The notes under the pieces are model-generated. The model did no database searches. It was not told the DNA's origin and saw only the letters and a program-made list of their open reading frames with translations. A DNA stretch of 64,000 bases from DAISKN01 sp963716925. Its GTDB lineage: Bacteria; Acidobacteriota; Vicinamibacteria; Marinacidobacterales; SMYC01. Below are positions 32,423 to 44,612 of this stretch, one piece after another. Numbering within the stretch: the stretch's first letter is position 1; every line of letters starts with the position of its first letter. The position numbers were made by a program, and so were the translations under genes. The stretch covers positions 1,095,351-1,159,350 of the forward strand of contig CAVQUX010000014.1 of NCBI GenBank assembly GCA_963716925.1, in the 5' to 3' direction.

Positions 32423-35400
32423 ATGTTTTCATCCTCCAGGACCCTTCGCATCCTGACCGTGGCCCTCCTTCTGGGAGGCGTCGTCACCGAGGCGCTCGCC
32501 CTCGAGGAGAAGCTGGAGAAGCTGACGGAGTTCGACTTCCTCCTCCTGGGTCTGAGAGTCCGCCCCGAGCCCGAGCTCCAGACGGTTCCCCGCAATACCG
32601 CTTCCGGACTCTTCGTCCGGATCGACCTGTCTCCCTCGACCGTCGCTACCGAGCTTCTGCTTCCGCTCCTTCCTTCCGGGCTCGAGGTCCGAGCGGAGAT
32701 CGTCGGCCCCGGTCTCGAGGAGGGCTTCGAGCTTCGCGCCGCGCCGGGCGAGCTCCTTCCCATCCCTCCTCTCTCCACGCGGGGTCTCTATACCGTGCGC
32801 GACATCCGCCTCGTTCTCGGAGGCGACGTCTTTCTGAGGGCGAGCCCCGACGTCGCGACGGTCGAGGTCATCGACCGGGTCCTCATCACTCAGGTGACGA
32901 CGAGGCCGCTCACGCTCGAGGAGATCCGCCAGAAGGGGATCCTCTTCGGAGACGACAGCTTCACCGGCTACAACTTCCAGCTCGCCCTTCGCCTCGACAG
33001 CCGGCCCGTCACCATCGATCTTCCCGGTGGTCTTCGATTCCAACGACGTGCCGGTTCCTCTGCGGCAGACGGGCTCGATCGGCATTTCCGGCCCGGGTCT
33101 CCCCTCGCTGAGCGCGGGTCTCACGCCGGTCCTGATGAAGCCGGACCTCCCGCAGCTCGATCCGGAAACGCAGGAGCAGATCCCCGTGGACCTTCGCATC
33201 CCCGGGCTCCTCGTCGTTCCCGGCGACGTCGGCTTCCTGAACCAGTTCTTCAGCGCCCTCCTCCTCGTCTCGAACGGCGCTCCGCCGGGCTCGGGACTCA
33301 CCGTCCATTCGCTCACGGGGGAAATCGAGCTTCCCGCCGGCGACGACGGGGTGAGGGATACGCTCGACGATCCGCTTCGGCTCGCGGTGACCGAGGGCGG
33401 ACCCCCCGCGGGCACGAAGGTCGCTCCGATCCGGGGTCCAGGAGGCGGAAGCTTCGCTCCGGGAGAGCAGGGACAGGCGGAGTACCTCCTCGAGGGAAGG
33501 CGCGAGGGCTTCCACGAGATCCAGTTCGACATCGCGGGATTTCTCGATGGGCTTCCCGTCGGCACCATTCCCCTCCGCGGCGAGGCGCGCGGCGGCGTCC
33601 TGGTGCGAAACCGCGATTTCCACCTGACGTTCTCGGTGCCGGCCACGGTGCGAAAGCAGGAGGAGTTCACCCTCTACGTGACGGTGACCAACACCGCTCT
33701 CGACAACGCTCCCCTGGTGCGCGTCGGGATCGGAGGCGCCGTGTCCGGCGCCTCTCTCGTTCCCGGGGAAAGCGACCTCCGGGAGATCGAAGACCTCGGC
33801 CCGAGGGAATCGACGACGCTTCCCTTCCGCTTCGTCTCGACTTCGACGGGACAGGTCACGGCCTCGTACCTTCGCGTCGAGCAGGGAACGGGGAAGCTCC
33901 TCTTCCGCCTCGGCGTCGGCGAGCGAGGCGTTCCTCTCTCGTCGGACACGCTCGTCCTTCCTTCGACCGTGGAAGCTCTCGCCTCTCCCGCGGAAAAGGC
34001 GGCGCGCCGGAGCCCCCGGGTGGTCGAAGCCGCTCTCCGGGTGCTCGGCCAGGGCTGGAGCATCGCCACCGCGCCCTCGGGGACGGTTCCCGAAGACGTG
34101 ACGGCGGTGGGCCGCCAGTCCGTCCTCGATCGCGCGACCGCGATCGGAGAAGCGGGTTTCCGGGTCCAGCTCGGCGAAAGCCTCGAGCGCGCTCTTCTCG
34201 AGCTCGCCATGGATTTTCTGGGAGAGCCGGATCCGGGGCTCCTCGAGATCGTGCGGGAGACGGACGCCGGCCGGGATCTCCTGGCCGCCATCGGCATGAC
34301 GCTCGGCGAGATTCCCACCCTTGCTCCCGACGTCGCTTCCCTCAACGAGGACCTGGCGGAGGAGCTCTCTTCGCGCTCGAAGCATCTCGTCGCGGGGGTG
34401 AGCGGCGCGGCGGCGATCGAGATCCGCGGTCCGTCTCCCGGAGGATTCGTGCCTCTCGGGGCGGGAGCGGGCCTCGCTCTCGTTCCACGAATCGAGGGAA
34501 GCCTCTACGACGTGGTGGTATCGGCGAGGGCGACCGGGTCTTTCGATCTCGCGCTGAACGTTCCCTTCGTCGGCGGAGGCATCGGGGTCTACCTCTTCGA
34601 GGCCGTTCCCATAGAGGCTGGAGGCTCCGGGCGGGTCGCGCTCGACTTGAGACGCTCGCCCGATCGCCTGAGGCTCGAGCTCGGTGCCGCGGGATCGTTC
34701 GACTCCCGGCCGGTGAGGTTCTTCGCCCCCCGGGGACCGAGGCTCCTCGGGGCGACGGCCATCGGACCCGAGACGCTCAACGGGGCGGACCCCTGGGGCC
34801 GTCTCGTCGCTCTCCTCTTCGATCGCGAGGTCCGCGCCGCGGAGGCGGACGACCGGTCGAGCTACGAGGTCGAGGAGAACCAGGTCCTCTCCGCGCGGCG
34901 CCAGCTCTCGGGCCAGCTGGTGTTCCTCTTCCTGCGCGACCCCGTCGGCCCCTTCATCCCGCGAGAGGCGGCGGTCGAGGGGCTCTTCGATCCGACGGGA
35001 AAGCCGATGACCCCCTTCCTCCAGAAGGACGTCATCGCCTCGCGCCTCACGGATCCCGGAGCGATCGTCTCAGGAAGGGTTCTCGACGCCTCGGGAAACC
35101 CCGTTCCGACGGCGGAGGTCCTCTACGTGAACACGTCGTCCGGCGCCGTCGGCATCTCGCAGAAGAACGTCGCGGCGGACGGGAGCTACGGCTTCGACTA
35201 CGTGCGCCAGAGCGAGCGGGGCTCGTTCTCGATCCGCGCGACCGACGCCAAAACCGGCGCGTCGCAGGAGCTCACCACCCGGGTCACCGAGGACGGAGAG
35301 CACATCAAGATCGATCTCGTTCTCCGGGGACGGGGAGGAGTCGAAGGCTACGTGAGGAACCTCGCGGGCGACCCGCGGCCGGGAGCGCGCGTCCTCGTGA

Positions 35401-38400
35401 CCAGCCAGGCGGATCCCACGAGCTACGCCTTCGCCGGCGCCGACGGCGATGGGCTCTACCGCGCGACGGGAATCGTCGTGGGGCCGGTGAGCGTCAAGGC
35501 CGTCTTCGAAACGTTCTCGGGAGTCGCGTCGGGAAACGTCTACCGCGCCGGCGCGTTCGCTCGGGTGGACGTCGTCTTGAACGAGAGCCAGGGCCGGGTC
35601 CAGGGAAGAATCATCGAGCTCATCGAAGGGGTGGCGCCCGTCCCGCTCCCCGACGTCGAGGTCTACTACGTCCTCGAGAGCGACATCGTCGCCGCTTCGA
35701 CCCGGAGCGACGGCTCGGGCGGCTACGCGTTCGACCGGATGCCCACGGGGCGCTTCCGCATCCTCGCCCTCGATCGCGTCACCGGAAGGCAGGGAACGTC
35801 CCTTCTTCAGACCCTCTCCGCGGGAGGCTCGCTCGAGATCGACGTCTTCCTCGAGAGAGAGAAGGTGGGCGCGATCCAGGGAACGGTGTCGGACCCGGGC
35901 GGTCCGGTCGCGGGAGCTCTCGTTCAAGCGGCGGGGCGCCAGGTGGTGGCGAGTCCCGATTTTTCGATCGGAAACGTCCCCGTCGGAACCCATACCGTGT
36001 TCGCGAGCCATCCCTCGACGGGACGCTTCGCGCGTGCGACGGTCGTGGTCGCGGAGGGCGAGACCACGAGCCTCGACCTCCGCCTTTCGGGAGCGGGGAA
36101 GGTGGTGGTGAGGGTCCTCGATCCGGAAGGAGCGGCGATCCCGGGCCAGCCCGTTTTCCGTGTCGGAGCCAATCCGTGCGCGGGAGAGTCTCTTTCGACC
36201 GGGATCGACGGCACCGTGACGTTCGAGGGCGTGACCGTCCCGGGGGCTTCGTTCAAGTCGATCCGCGACGGCGACCTCGCCGCGGCGAACGCGGTCCTGA
36301 CCCGCGAGGGAGAGACGGTCCTCCTCACGCTCCGCTTCCGCGGGTTCGGTACCGTCTTCGGCGTGGTGCGCGACGAGGAGGGACCCGTGTTCGGCGCGGA
36401 CGTCTCCCTCGGAAGCCTCAGGCTCGACTCCCGAATCTGCGAGTACGTGACGGACCCGAGAGCGCGTCAGGTGCGGACGAGCTCCATCGGCCAGTACCGG
36501 TTCGAGAGGGTGCCGATCGGCGCCGTCGCCGTCACCGCCACCGCGGGAACCGGAACCTCTCTCCCCGCGACCGCCAAGGACGCTCTCCTCGGAGACGGCG
36601 ACGTCCGGGAGCTGGATCTCACGCTCACCGACAACCTGGGCGGGCGTCTCCTGGGGAAGGTCCTCCTTCCGGACGGAGAGACGCCCGCGGGGAGCGGAGT
36701 GCGGGTCGCGACGCGCTCCTCGATCGGGGCCGAGGTCGCCGTGACGACGAAAGCGGACGGCTCGTACGAGTTCGCGAAGATCCTCTCGCCCGGACGCTAC
36801 GAGCTCATCGCGCACGACCTGGTCTCGGGCCGTGTGGCGAAGCGCATCGTCTACCTCCAGCCCGAGCAGGACCTCGAGACGGACCTGCGCCTCCTCGGCC
36901 TCGGCTCGGTCGAGGTCACGGTGAAGGACGGGAGCGGAGCCCTGGTGACCGAGGGCTTCGTCGAGCTTTCGGGAACGGAGTTCCCGTTCGACGAGCGCGC
37001 GGGCGCGATCGTTCCGACGGACCACGGGAAGATCCGCTTCGACCGGGTGACGGAAGGGAAATTCACCGCCAGCGCCACCTCCTCGGGAAAGGGCGGAAGG
37101 GCGACGGGAACGGTCGTCGAAGAGGGCGGCGTCGTGAACGTCGAGATCCAGCTCACCTCGGTCGGGAGGATCACCGGCGTCCTCCGATCGCCGAACGGAG
37201 ACGCGGGGGTTCCCGGCGCCGAGGTCCTGGTGAAGCAGGCGACGACGGGCCGTCTCGTCGGATCGACGACGACGTCCGCGGCTCCGGCTCCCCTTCCCTC
37301 CGAGTGCGCCGCTCTCGGCGGGGAAGCGCTCGGGACCTTCGAGCTCGCCTCCGTTCCCGCGGGAAGCTTTCTCGTGACCGCGACGGACCCCTTGACCGGA
37401 CGGCTCGGGGAAGCGTCCGCGCGCATCGAGTCCGACGGCGAGGTCGCCTGCGTCGAGGTCCGGCTTCTCGGTCTCGGAACGCTCGCGGGAAAGGTCGTGA
37501 GCGGTCCCGATCCGGTCGCGGGAGCCAGGGTCGAGCTCACCTCCGAGACCGGCATCTCTTCCCAGCTCGCGAACCTGAGGGCCGAGGCCATGACCGACGG
37601 CGCGGGCGCCTTCCGCTTCGAGGGCGTGCCCGTCGGGAGCTTCACCCTGCGCGCCACGGTCGCGGGCCTCCTTCTCACCGGGACGTCGACCGGGACCCTC
37701 GAGACCGACGGCCAGATCCTCGAGGACATCGAGATCGCTCTCGACCTCAGCGGCTCGCTCGAAGGAACGGTCACCTTCGCCGATGGGACGACTCCGGCCG
37801 CGGGAGCGCTTCTGACCCTGAAGCCGAGTCGGGGTACCGTCCGCGCCCAGGCCGGCGCCGACGGATCGTTCGCGTTCGACTTCGTTCCCGCGGGCCCCTT
37901 CACGCTGACGGCCGAGGAGAACGGCGGCTTCGACGGAGGCCTCCTCGAGGCGACGCTCGCCCCGAACGAGCACCTCGACGGACTACTCCTTACGTTCCGC
38001 GGCACGGGGACCCTCGAGGGAACCGCGCTCGATTCGGACGGATTCGAGCTCTCGAGCGGCCTGGTACGGCTCTCGACGCCTCTTCCGTTCGCGCGAAGCG
38101 AGACGGCCACGGTCGGCCCGGATGGAAGCTTCCGTTTCCTCGAGGTCCCGGTCGGCTCGTTCGACCTCACTCTCGAGGTCACGGGCTCGCCCCTTCGCGG
38201 AATCGCCTCGGGGGCTGTCGAGAACGACGGCGACGTGGTTCCGATTTCGATCCAGCTCCAGCCCGCGCGGCCCGTCTTCGGGCGGGTGGTGCACGAGGAT
38301 GGGACGACGGCCGCCGCGACCATCGCCGTGACCCTGAAGAGCGGAGTCTTCCCCTTCCACGACCTGACCGACGGGACCGGCGGGTTCCGGTTCGGCGGGA

Positions 38401-41400
38401 TTCCTCTCGGCCCCATCACCCTTCGCGCCCTCGACCCCCTCACCGGCGGCGTCGCAATCGCGTCGGGCGTTCTCGAGGAGACCACGCCCGAGACCGGGCT
38501 CGACCTCGGAACCCTCGTCCTCGACGCGACTCCCATTCAAGTCGAGGCGATGACGCCCGTGGAAGGCGCGACTCTCGTGGCTCCCGACAGCGTCGTCGAC
38601 ATCCGTTTCTCCGACCCTCTGGGGATCTCGAGCGTTGGGGGGCTCGTCACCCTGTCCTCCTCCGGCACCCCCGTTTCCGGGTCGCTCGCGATCCTTCCCG
38701 ATGGAAGGACCGTCCGGTTCACGCCGGCTTCGTTCCTTCCACCGCGCGCGAGCGTGACGATCTCGGTGAGCGGCGAGTTGACGGACGTCTTCGGGAGAAA
38801 GCTCGGCGAAGACTTCGCGGCGAGCTTCTCGACCGGAGGCGCCGTCGTCACCGGAATCGTCCGGAACCAGAGCCTCGCCGTGTCCGGCGCCGAGGTGCGC
38901 CTCGGAAACCTCGAGACCACGACGGATGCAACGGGCCGCTACCGATTCGACAACGTGGACGCGGGAACGATCTCGATCCTGGCGACGAGCGGAGCGCTTT
39001 CGGGCTCGCGGGTTCTCGACGTCCCGGCGAGCGCGGGCATCGTGAACGCGGACATCCCGCTCTCGCTCGCGGGCTCGGTCACCGGAGCGGTGACGGAGTG
39101 GAACGACGCTTCCTCTCCCGAGGGCCTCGTGGTCCGCGCCCTTCAAAGCGGCGTCGCCGTCGGAATCGCCACCACCTTCTTCGACGGCGCCGGGACGCGC
39201 TACCGCATCGACAACGTTCCTCTCGGGCTCGTCGTCGTCGACGTCCGGAACGAGGCGAACGGGGATCGCGGGCAGGGGAGCGGCACCCTCATCGAGGCCG
39301 GAGCCGAAGTCGAGATCCCGGTGAAGATGCTCGGCGTGGGAGCGGTCCGGGTGGAAGTTAAAGACGGCCTCGGCGCCGCGGTCGATGGCGCGGCCGTGAG
39401 CTTGAGCCTCTCCCGTTTCGGGGAGAGCACGCCGTTCGCGGGGACGACGGACTCCGCGGGCGAGATCCTCTTCTCGAACGTCCTCGCGGGTCCGGTCTCC
39501 GTGTTCGCGCAGTCCCTGGGGAGAACCGCCTTCGATTCGATCGAGGTCGACCCCGCCGAGACCGCGTTCGTCCCCCTGACGGTTCGTACGCTGAGCCGCC
39601 TGGACGGGAGGGTCGTCGCCTCTCCTGGCGAGACGCCCGTTTCCGGCGCCACCGTTTTCCTCTACCGGGAATCCGGAGGGTCGTTCCTCGATCAGAGAAC
39701 CACCGGTGCGGACGGGGAATTCTCCTTCGCTGACGTTCCCGCGCTCGAAGCCGCCTACCGCGTCGACGCCCTCGTGAACGGACGGGTGAGGGCGCGTGCC
39801 CGCAGCGTCACCGTGCCCGAGAGCGCTCCCGCTTTCGTCGAGCTCGAGCTGGTCGCCGCCGGTACGGTGACCGGGGACCTCACCGCGCCGGCCGCGCTTT
39901 CGAGCTCCGCCAGCGTGACCCTTCAGAGCTTCGCCCCCGATTTTGGTGGGACGTTCACCACCACATCGATCGTGGGGAACCGCTACTCGATCCCAGACGT
40001 TCCGCCGGGCCCGTTTCAGGTCACCGCTCGCGACAACGTGAGGGGCTACCTCGGCGAAAGCTCGGGGACGATGCCTCCCTCGGCGGGGACGGTGGAAGTG
40101 GACGTGGCGCTCGCCGCGAACACCTTCGACATCCCCAGCGGGGGGCATCCGCTCCATGACGGGAACGACGTGCGGTTCCGCATCCAGAGGAACGGAAGCT
40201 CGACGGAGGGGCCGGGCTCGGTCTTCTCCGCCACCACTCCCGGGGGGATGCGGCTCGATCTGACGGTGGGCCCGACCACGTCGACCTACGCCGGAGGCCA
40301 GTTCGGGTTCCGCGAGGAGGCCCAACGGGAACTGGTGACCGCGCGACAAAGCCTCCTGGGCCTGTCGGTGCAGAGAAAGATCTACGTGCCGAGCGACGGC
40401 TACTTCGCGCGGTACCTCGAGATCCTCGAGAACGAGACCGACGAGCCGCTATCGGTCACCGCGACCCTGGTGAGCCACCTGAACGACGGAAGCGGGGCGG
40501 CGAGCCTCGTCGACGCATCCGGCATCCCGGGCCGGTGGATTGTCCTCGACGATGCGTCGGATGCCGATCCGTTCCTCGCCGGCTTCAACATTCCCGCGGT
40601 CGCGTTCGTGCTCTCCGGAAACACCGTCCTGCCCGAGGTCGCGCCCCTCGCGAACGGCGCCGGAGCGAACGAACGGCTTCTTTCCGTCTCGTACCCGCTC
40701 GCGCTTCCGCCGCGGGGTCGGATGGTCCTTCTGCATTTCGCGGTGCAGCAGCTCTCCCGCGCCGCCGCCCGGGCCGCCGCGCTTCGACTCTCGTCGCTCG
40801 CCCCCGAGGCTCTGGTCGGCCTCGAGGCCGACGAGATCGCGGGCATCGTGAACTTCGACCTCCCCGCGGACGGATCGAGCCTCGTTCCTTCCCTTCCCGC
40901 GAGAAACGGCCGGGTCTCGGGGCGGCTCCTCGCGAACGACGGCCTCACCCCGGTCGGGCAGTCGACGGGCGCCGGCAGCATCGATGTGAAGCTCCAGAGC
41001 GATCACATCCTCTTCCGGCGCGTCCAGCCCGTTAGCGCCAGCTCCGGGACGTTCGCGTTCGATCCGCCGGCTCTCGTCCTCCCGCGCACCGGGTTCACGC
41101 TCACCGCGACCAAGACGTTCGGAACCCATGCCACCTCGACTTCGGCGTCGCGAAGCTTCGAAGGCGACACGCTCGTGAGCCGCTCTCCCGACGTCGTTCT
41201 CACCGCGGGAAGCGCGGTCGCGAACAATCCTCCCTCTCGTGTCGTGGACGGCCTCGTGGGTACGTTCTGGCAGCCGTCCACCGCGGAGAGCTGGCTCCAG
41301 TTCGAGATCCCCTTGCGGGTGACCGTCTCCGAGATCGTCGTCCGGCGCCACTCGAGCGCGGTCGTCACCGGGGGCACGCTCACGCTTTCCGGGGGGTCGA

Positions 41401-44400
41401 CGTTCGAGCAGGGGTTCGCCTTCGGCGCGGACGCGGAAATCCGGATCCCGCTCGACGTCGAGGGGGTCGACCGGATCCGACTCGACTTCGAGGGGACGAC
41501 GATCCGTGTCGACGAGGTGCAGATCCGGGGTATCGCGACAGAGGACATCGGCTACGCGCTCCAGGATCTGACGTTCTCGGAAAGCGCCTCGATCGACGTC
41601 TCGGTGCGGAGCGCGACGGGCGAGCTCGTGTCCTCTCACGTGCAGCCGAAGATCGCAACCTTCAACGTGACCGAGACGGCGACTCCGGCGGGGAAGCTCT
41701 TCCTCGCTCCCATCCCCCCTTCGGCGCCCGTGGTCCTGAACGCGCGAGGAAACGTCGGTCACCGGTTCCAGCGGGTGACCGAGAACGCACCCGCGCTCGC
41801 CCCCGGGATGACGGCCCCCGTCGACCTGGTGCTGCCTTTGGGCGCCCGCGTCTCCGGACGCGCGACGGATGCCCTGGGCGCCGGAATCCCCTCTCAGACG
41901 ATCAACCTGTTCGCCGACAGCGGCCCCGGCGCGGGCGAGCTCGGCGCGAGCGTCGCGACGGATTCGGTCGGCTCCTTTTCATTCGAGGAGGTCCCGAGCG
42001 GGACGTACCGCCTCCGCTCGACGCGCGCGGGCCTTACGCTCGAGGTTCCATTCTCCGTGACCGCGCCGACACCCGTGGTGCAGAACCTCGAGTTCGTACC
42101 GCCCGGACGGATCGACCTATCCATTCGTTTCGAGTCCGCGGACGGAAGCATCCTCGTGGTGAACGGCGCGGCCGTCGAGCTCGTCGACAGCCAGAACAAG
42201 CTCCAGACCCGCACCACCGTGAACGGTCTGGCCTCGTTCGCAATCGTTCCCGCGGGTCCGTTTCTTCTCCGCATCGAGCACCCGACGAACGCGAGCTCCA
42301 TTACCGAAAACGCCCGGGACGCTCGCGCCGGGCGAGACGCTCCAGCTCACCATCGCGATTCCGGCGTTCGGGACGATCGAAGGGGACGTCTTCTTCGGTG
42401 ACGGCTCCGCGGCCACGGGAGGAAGAGTCGAGCTGCTGGAGCCGGGAGCGACGCGGCCGCCGCAGACCGCGCCGGCGACCGGATTCCGCTTCACCACGGT
42501 GAGGGCCGCGGTCGAGCTCACGGTGCGGGCGCGGCATCCCGTTCCGGGCCGCGAGCACATCTATAAAGAAGAGAACGTCACGATTCCCCGCGAGGGGGCG
42601 ACTCTCGACGTCCCCGTCCAGCTTCCGGCGACCGGGACGGTGACCGTCGCGGTCGAGCGCCAGGACGACGGCACGGGAATCCCGGGAGTCGAGGTCTTCC
42701 TCCAGGATTCCTTCAGCGGCTCCTTCCGCGCCGAGGGAGCGACGGACGCGAACGGCGAGCGGATCGTCTCCGTCGTTCCCGGGGGGGCCTTCACCGTGCG
42801 CGCGGAGCGGGACGGCCAGCTCCTCGGCGAGGCCGGTGACTCCATCGAGCAGCACGGCGACGAGGTGACCGTCGCATTCGCCGTCTCGGGCGACGCCTCC
42901 GTGAGCGGTACCGTTCTCGCCGGAGACGGGGAGACGCCGGTTCCGGGCGCGCGCGTCGAGCTTCGAAGCGAGGACGGGTCCCTCCTTCTCTCCGAGACCG
43001 AATCGGCCTTGGATGGCTCCTACCTCTTCGACGATGCGGTCGAGCCGGGGACGAGCGCCCTCGTTCGGGCTTTCCTCCCGGGCGCTCCGGAAAAGAGCGA
43101 CGAGAGAGCGGTCACGGCGAACGCCGCGGGGGATCCGATCGCCTTCGATCCGCGGCTTCCCGTCTCGGTCATCAAGGGGCGCATTCTCGAGGCCGACGGC
43201 GCCACTCTCGTCTCCGGAGCGACGGTCGAGACGACGCCGTATGGAGCGCTCTATCCCACCGCCTCCCTGTCCAGCGAGACGGGAGATTTCGCCCTCTTCG
43301 ACCAGGAGCTCGGCGTTCACACGCTCGCCGCCATCGACTCGCTCGGGGTCTCTTCCTACGCTACCGGTACGCTCGTTTCGGTGGACGAAGCGCTCGTCCT
43401 CGACCTCGTACTTCCGGAGGTGGGAACGGTCGATGCGAGCGTCTTCGACGAGAACGGCGCTCTCCTCGCGAACCAGCTGGTGATGCTGCGGAGCGCGTCG
43501 CTGCGCTGGCCGCGATCCGCGTTCCCCGACGCGAGCGGCATCTACCGATTCGAGCGCGTGGCTCTCGGCGCTTTCACCGTCACCTACGACGAGACGGATT
43601 CTTTCACGATGCGCTCGGGCTCGGCTTCCGGCCGGATCACCGACCTCGAAAGGAACGTCGAGGTCTCGATTGCCCTGCCCGGCTTCACGAGCCTCTTCGG
43701 GGAGCTCGTCGAGGGCGGAGTTCCCTCGACGCCTCTCGATGAGTTCACGCCTCTCGCGGTCGAAGGTCGCTTGCAGGAAAGCTCGACGGGAATTTACCGG
43801 AAAGAGGACGGGCTCGACATCGACGGCGACTACCGCGTCGAGAACGTCCCCGAGGGGGCGGTCACCCTCACCGCGAGCGAGAACCTCGAATCGCCTCCCG
43901 TCGTGAGCAGCGCGACCGCGGTCGTGACCGACGATCTCGATCGAGCACCGCGTCGATATCGATCGGGGTACGGCGGTCGGTTTCGACGTCGAGCTTTCCC
44001 CCTCCTTCCGGGTGACGAGCGACGGAAGCCTCGACGCCCAGGGGACGATGCTCGCGAGAGCTCTGGTGAACGGCAAGGCGTTTCCCGGCCTCGCCGCCGC
44101 GACGCCGGACGTATCCGACCCGAATCACTTCGTCGTCGGCCCCGTCCGGACGAGCGGCATCGACCACCGGCGCGACGTTTACGCTCCCGCGGGCGAGAAG
44201 TTCGTCCGCTACCTCGAGATCTTCGAGAACCCCCACGATTTCGACGTCGAGATCACGCTGAGCTTCGAGACGTCGCTCTTCGTACTCGGAACGTCGTCGG
44301 GAGACGATCGCATCGACCCCGCCGACCGGTTCTTCACGAGCTTCGGGCCGGGGATCGTCGTCGGCGGCACGCAGCCTCCTTCCCGACTTCGCCGGAACGG

Positions 44401-44612
44401 ACTTCGACGCCTCCTTCGATCTCACGTGGCGGAATCTCGTGGTTCCCGGCAACGGCCGCCTGGTCGTGATGCACTTCGGAATCGGGGCCGACGACGACGT
44501 CGAGGCGCTCGCCCTCGCGGAGGGCTTGAGCGGCCTCGTCCATCCGAGAGCGCTCGAGGGCCTCGACCCCGCCCTCCGGCCGAGCATCGTCAACTTCGAG
44601 ATCCCGCAATGA
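32423..44612 (+). CDS. Giant secreted protein of carboxypeptidase-regulatory-like repeats, four frame breaks
   Basis: About 4,060 residues when repaired. Signal peptide MFSSSRTLRILTVALLLGG...EALA. Residues 30-880 are an unassigned N-terminal region. From 35,070 run some two dozen beta-sandwich repeats of 80-90 residues of the carboxypeptidase-regulatory type (G-x-V-x-G-x-V-x-D, then F-x-F-x-x-V-P-x-G-x-F-x-L). They are interrupted by a Big_5-like Ig domain (about 38,540-38,840), a discoidin-like segment (41,200-41,540) and a module found twice (40,110-40,870 and 43,945-44,609). Frame changes, each equal to one extra base, lie near 33,020, 42,305, 43,938 and 44,372. Between the first two, 3,100 codons are open without a stop. 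No membrane anchor or sorting signal seen at the C-terminus. Its TGA overlaps the next ATG, so the two giants are coupled. Probably a surface or matrix protein. Confidence 0.82.
40110..40870 (+). repeat. First copy of a ~240-residue module in the giant protein
   Basis: Begins around NTFDIPSGGHPLHDGNDVRF, has the core SDGYFARYLEILENETDEPL, then GRMVLLHFAVQQ and ends GLEADEIAGIVNFDLP. The second copy (43,945-44,609) shares RYLEI-x-EN, GR-x-V-x-x-HF, and IVNF-x-x-P in the same order. I know the arrangement only as an unnamed segment between regulatory-like repeats. Confidence 0.6.
43945..44609 (+). repeat. Second copy of the ~240-residue module, at the C-terminus of the giant protein
   Basis: Reads RGTAVGFDVELSPSFRV, then AGEKFVRYLEIFENPHDFDV, GRLVVMHFGIGAD and ends PSIVNFEIP at the stop. 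One frame change (near 44,372) lies inside. It closes the protein, so the module may cap or anchor the repeat array. Confidence 0.6.

Noticed and set aside
35070..37973. A 967-codon open frame on the minus strand, and similar long antisense frames at 37983-40349 and 48967-51327
   Set aside because: They are shadows of the GC-rich repeat coding on the plus strand; their translations are Arg/Asp/Glu-rich and low in hydrophobic structure, with no motif.
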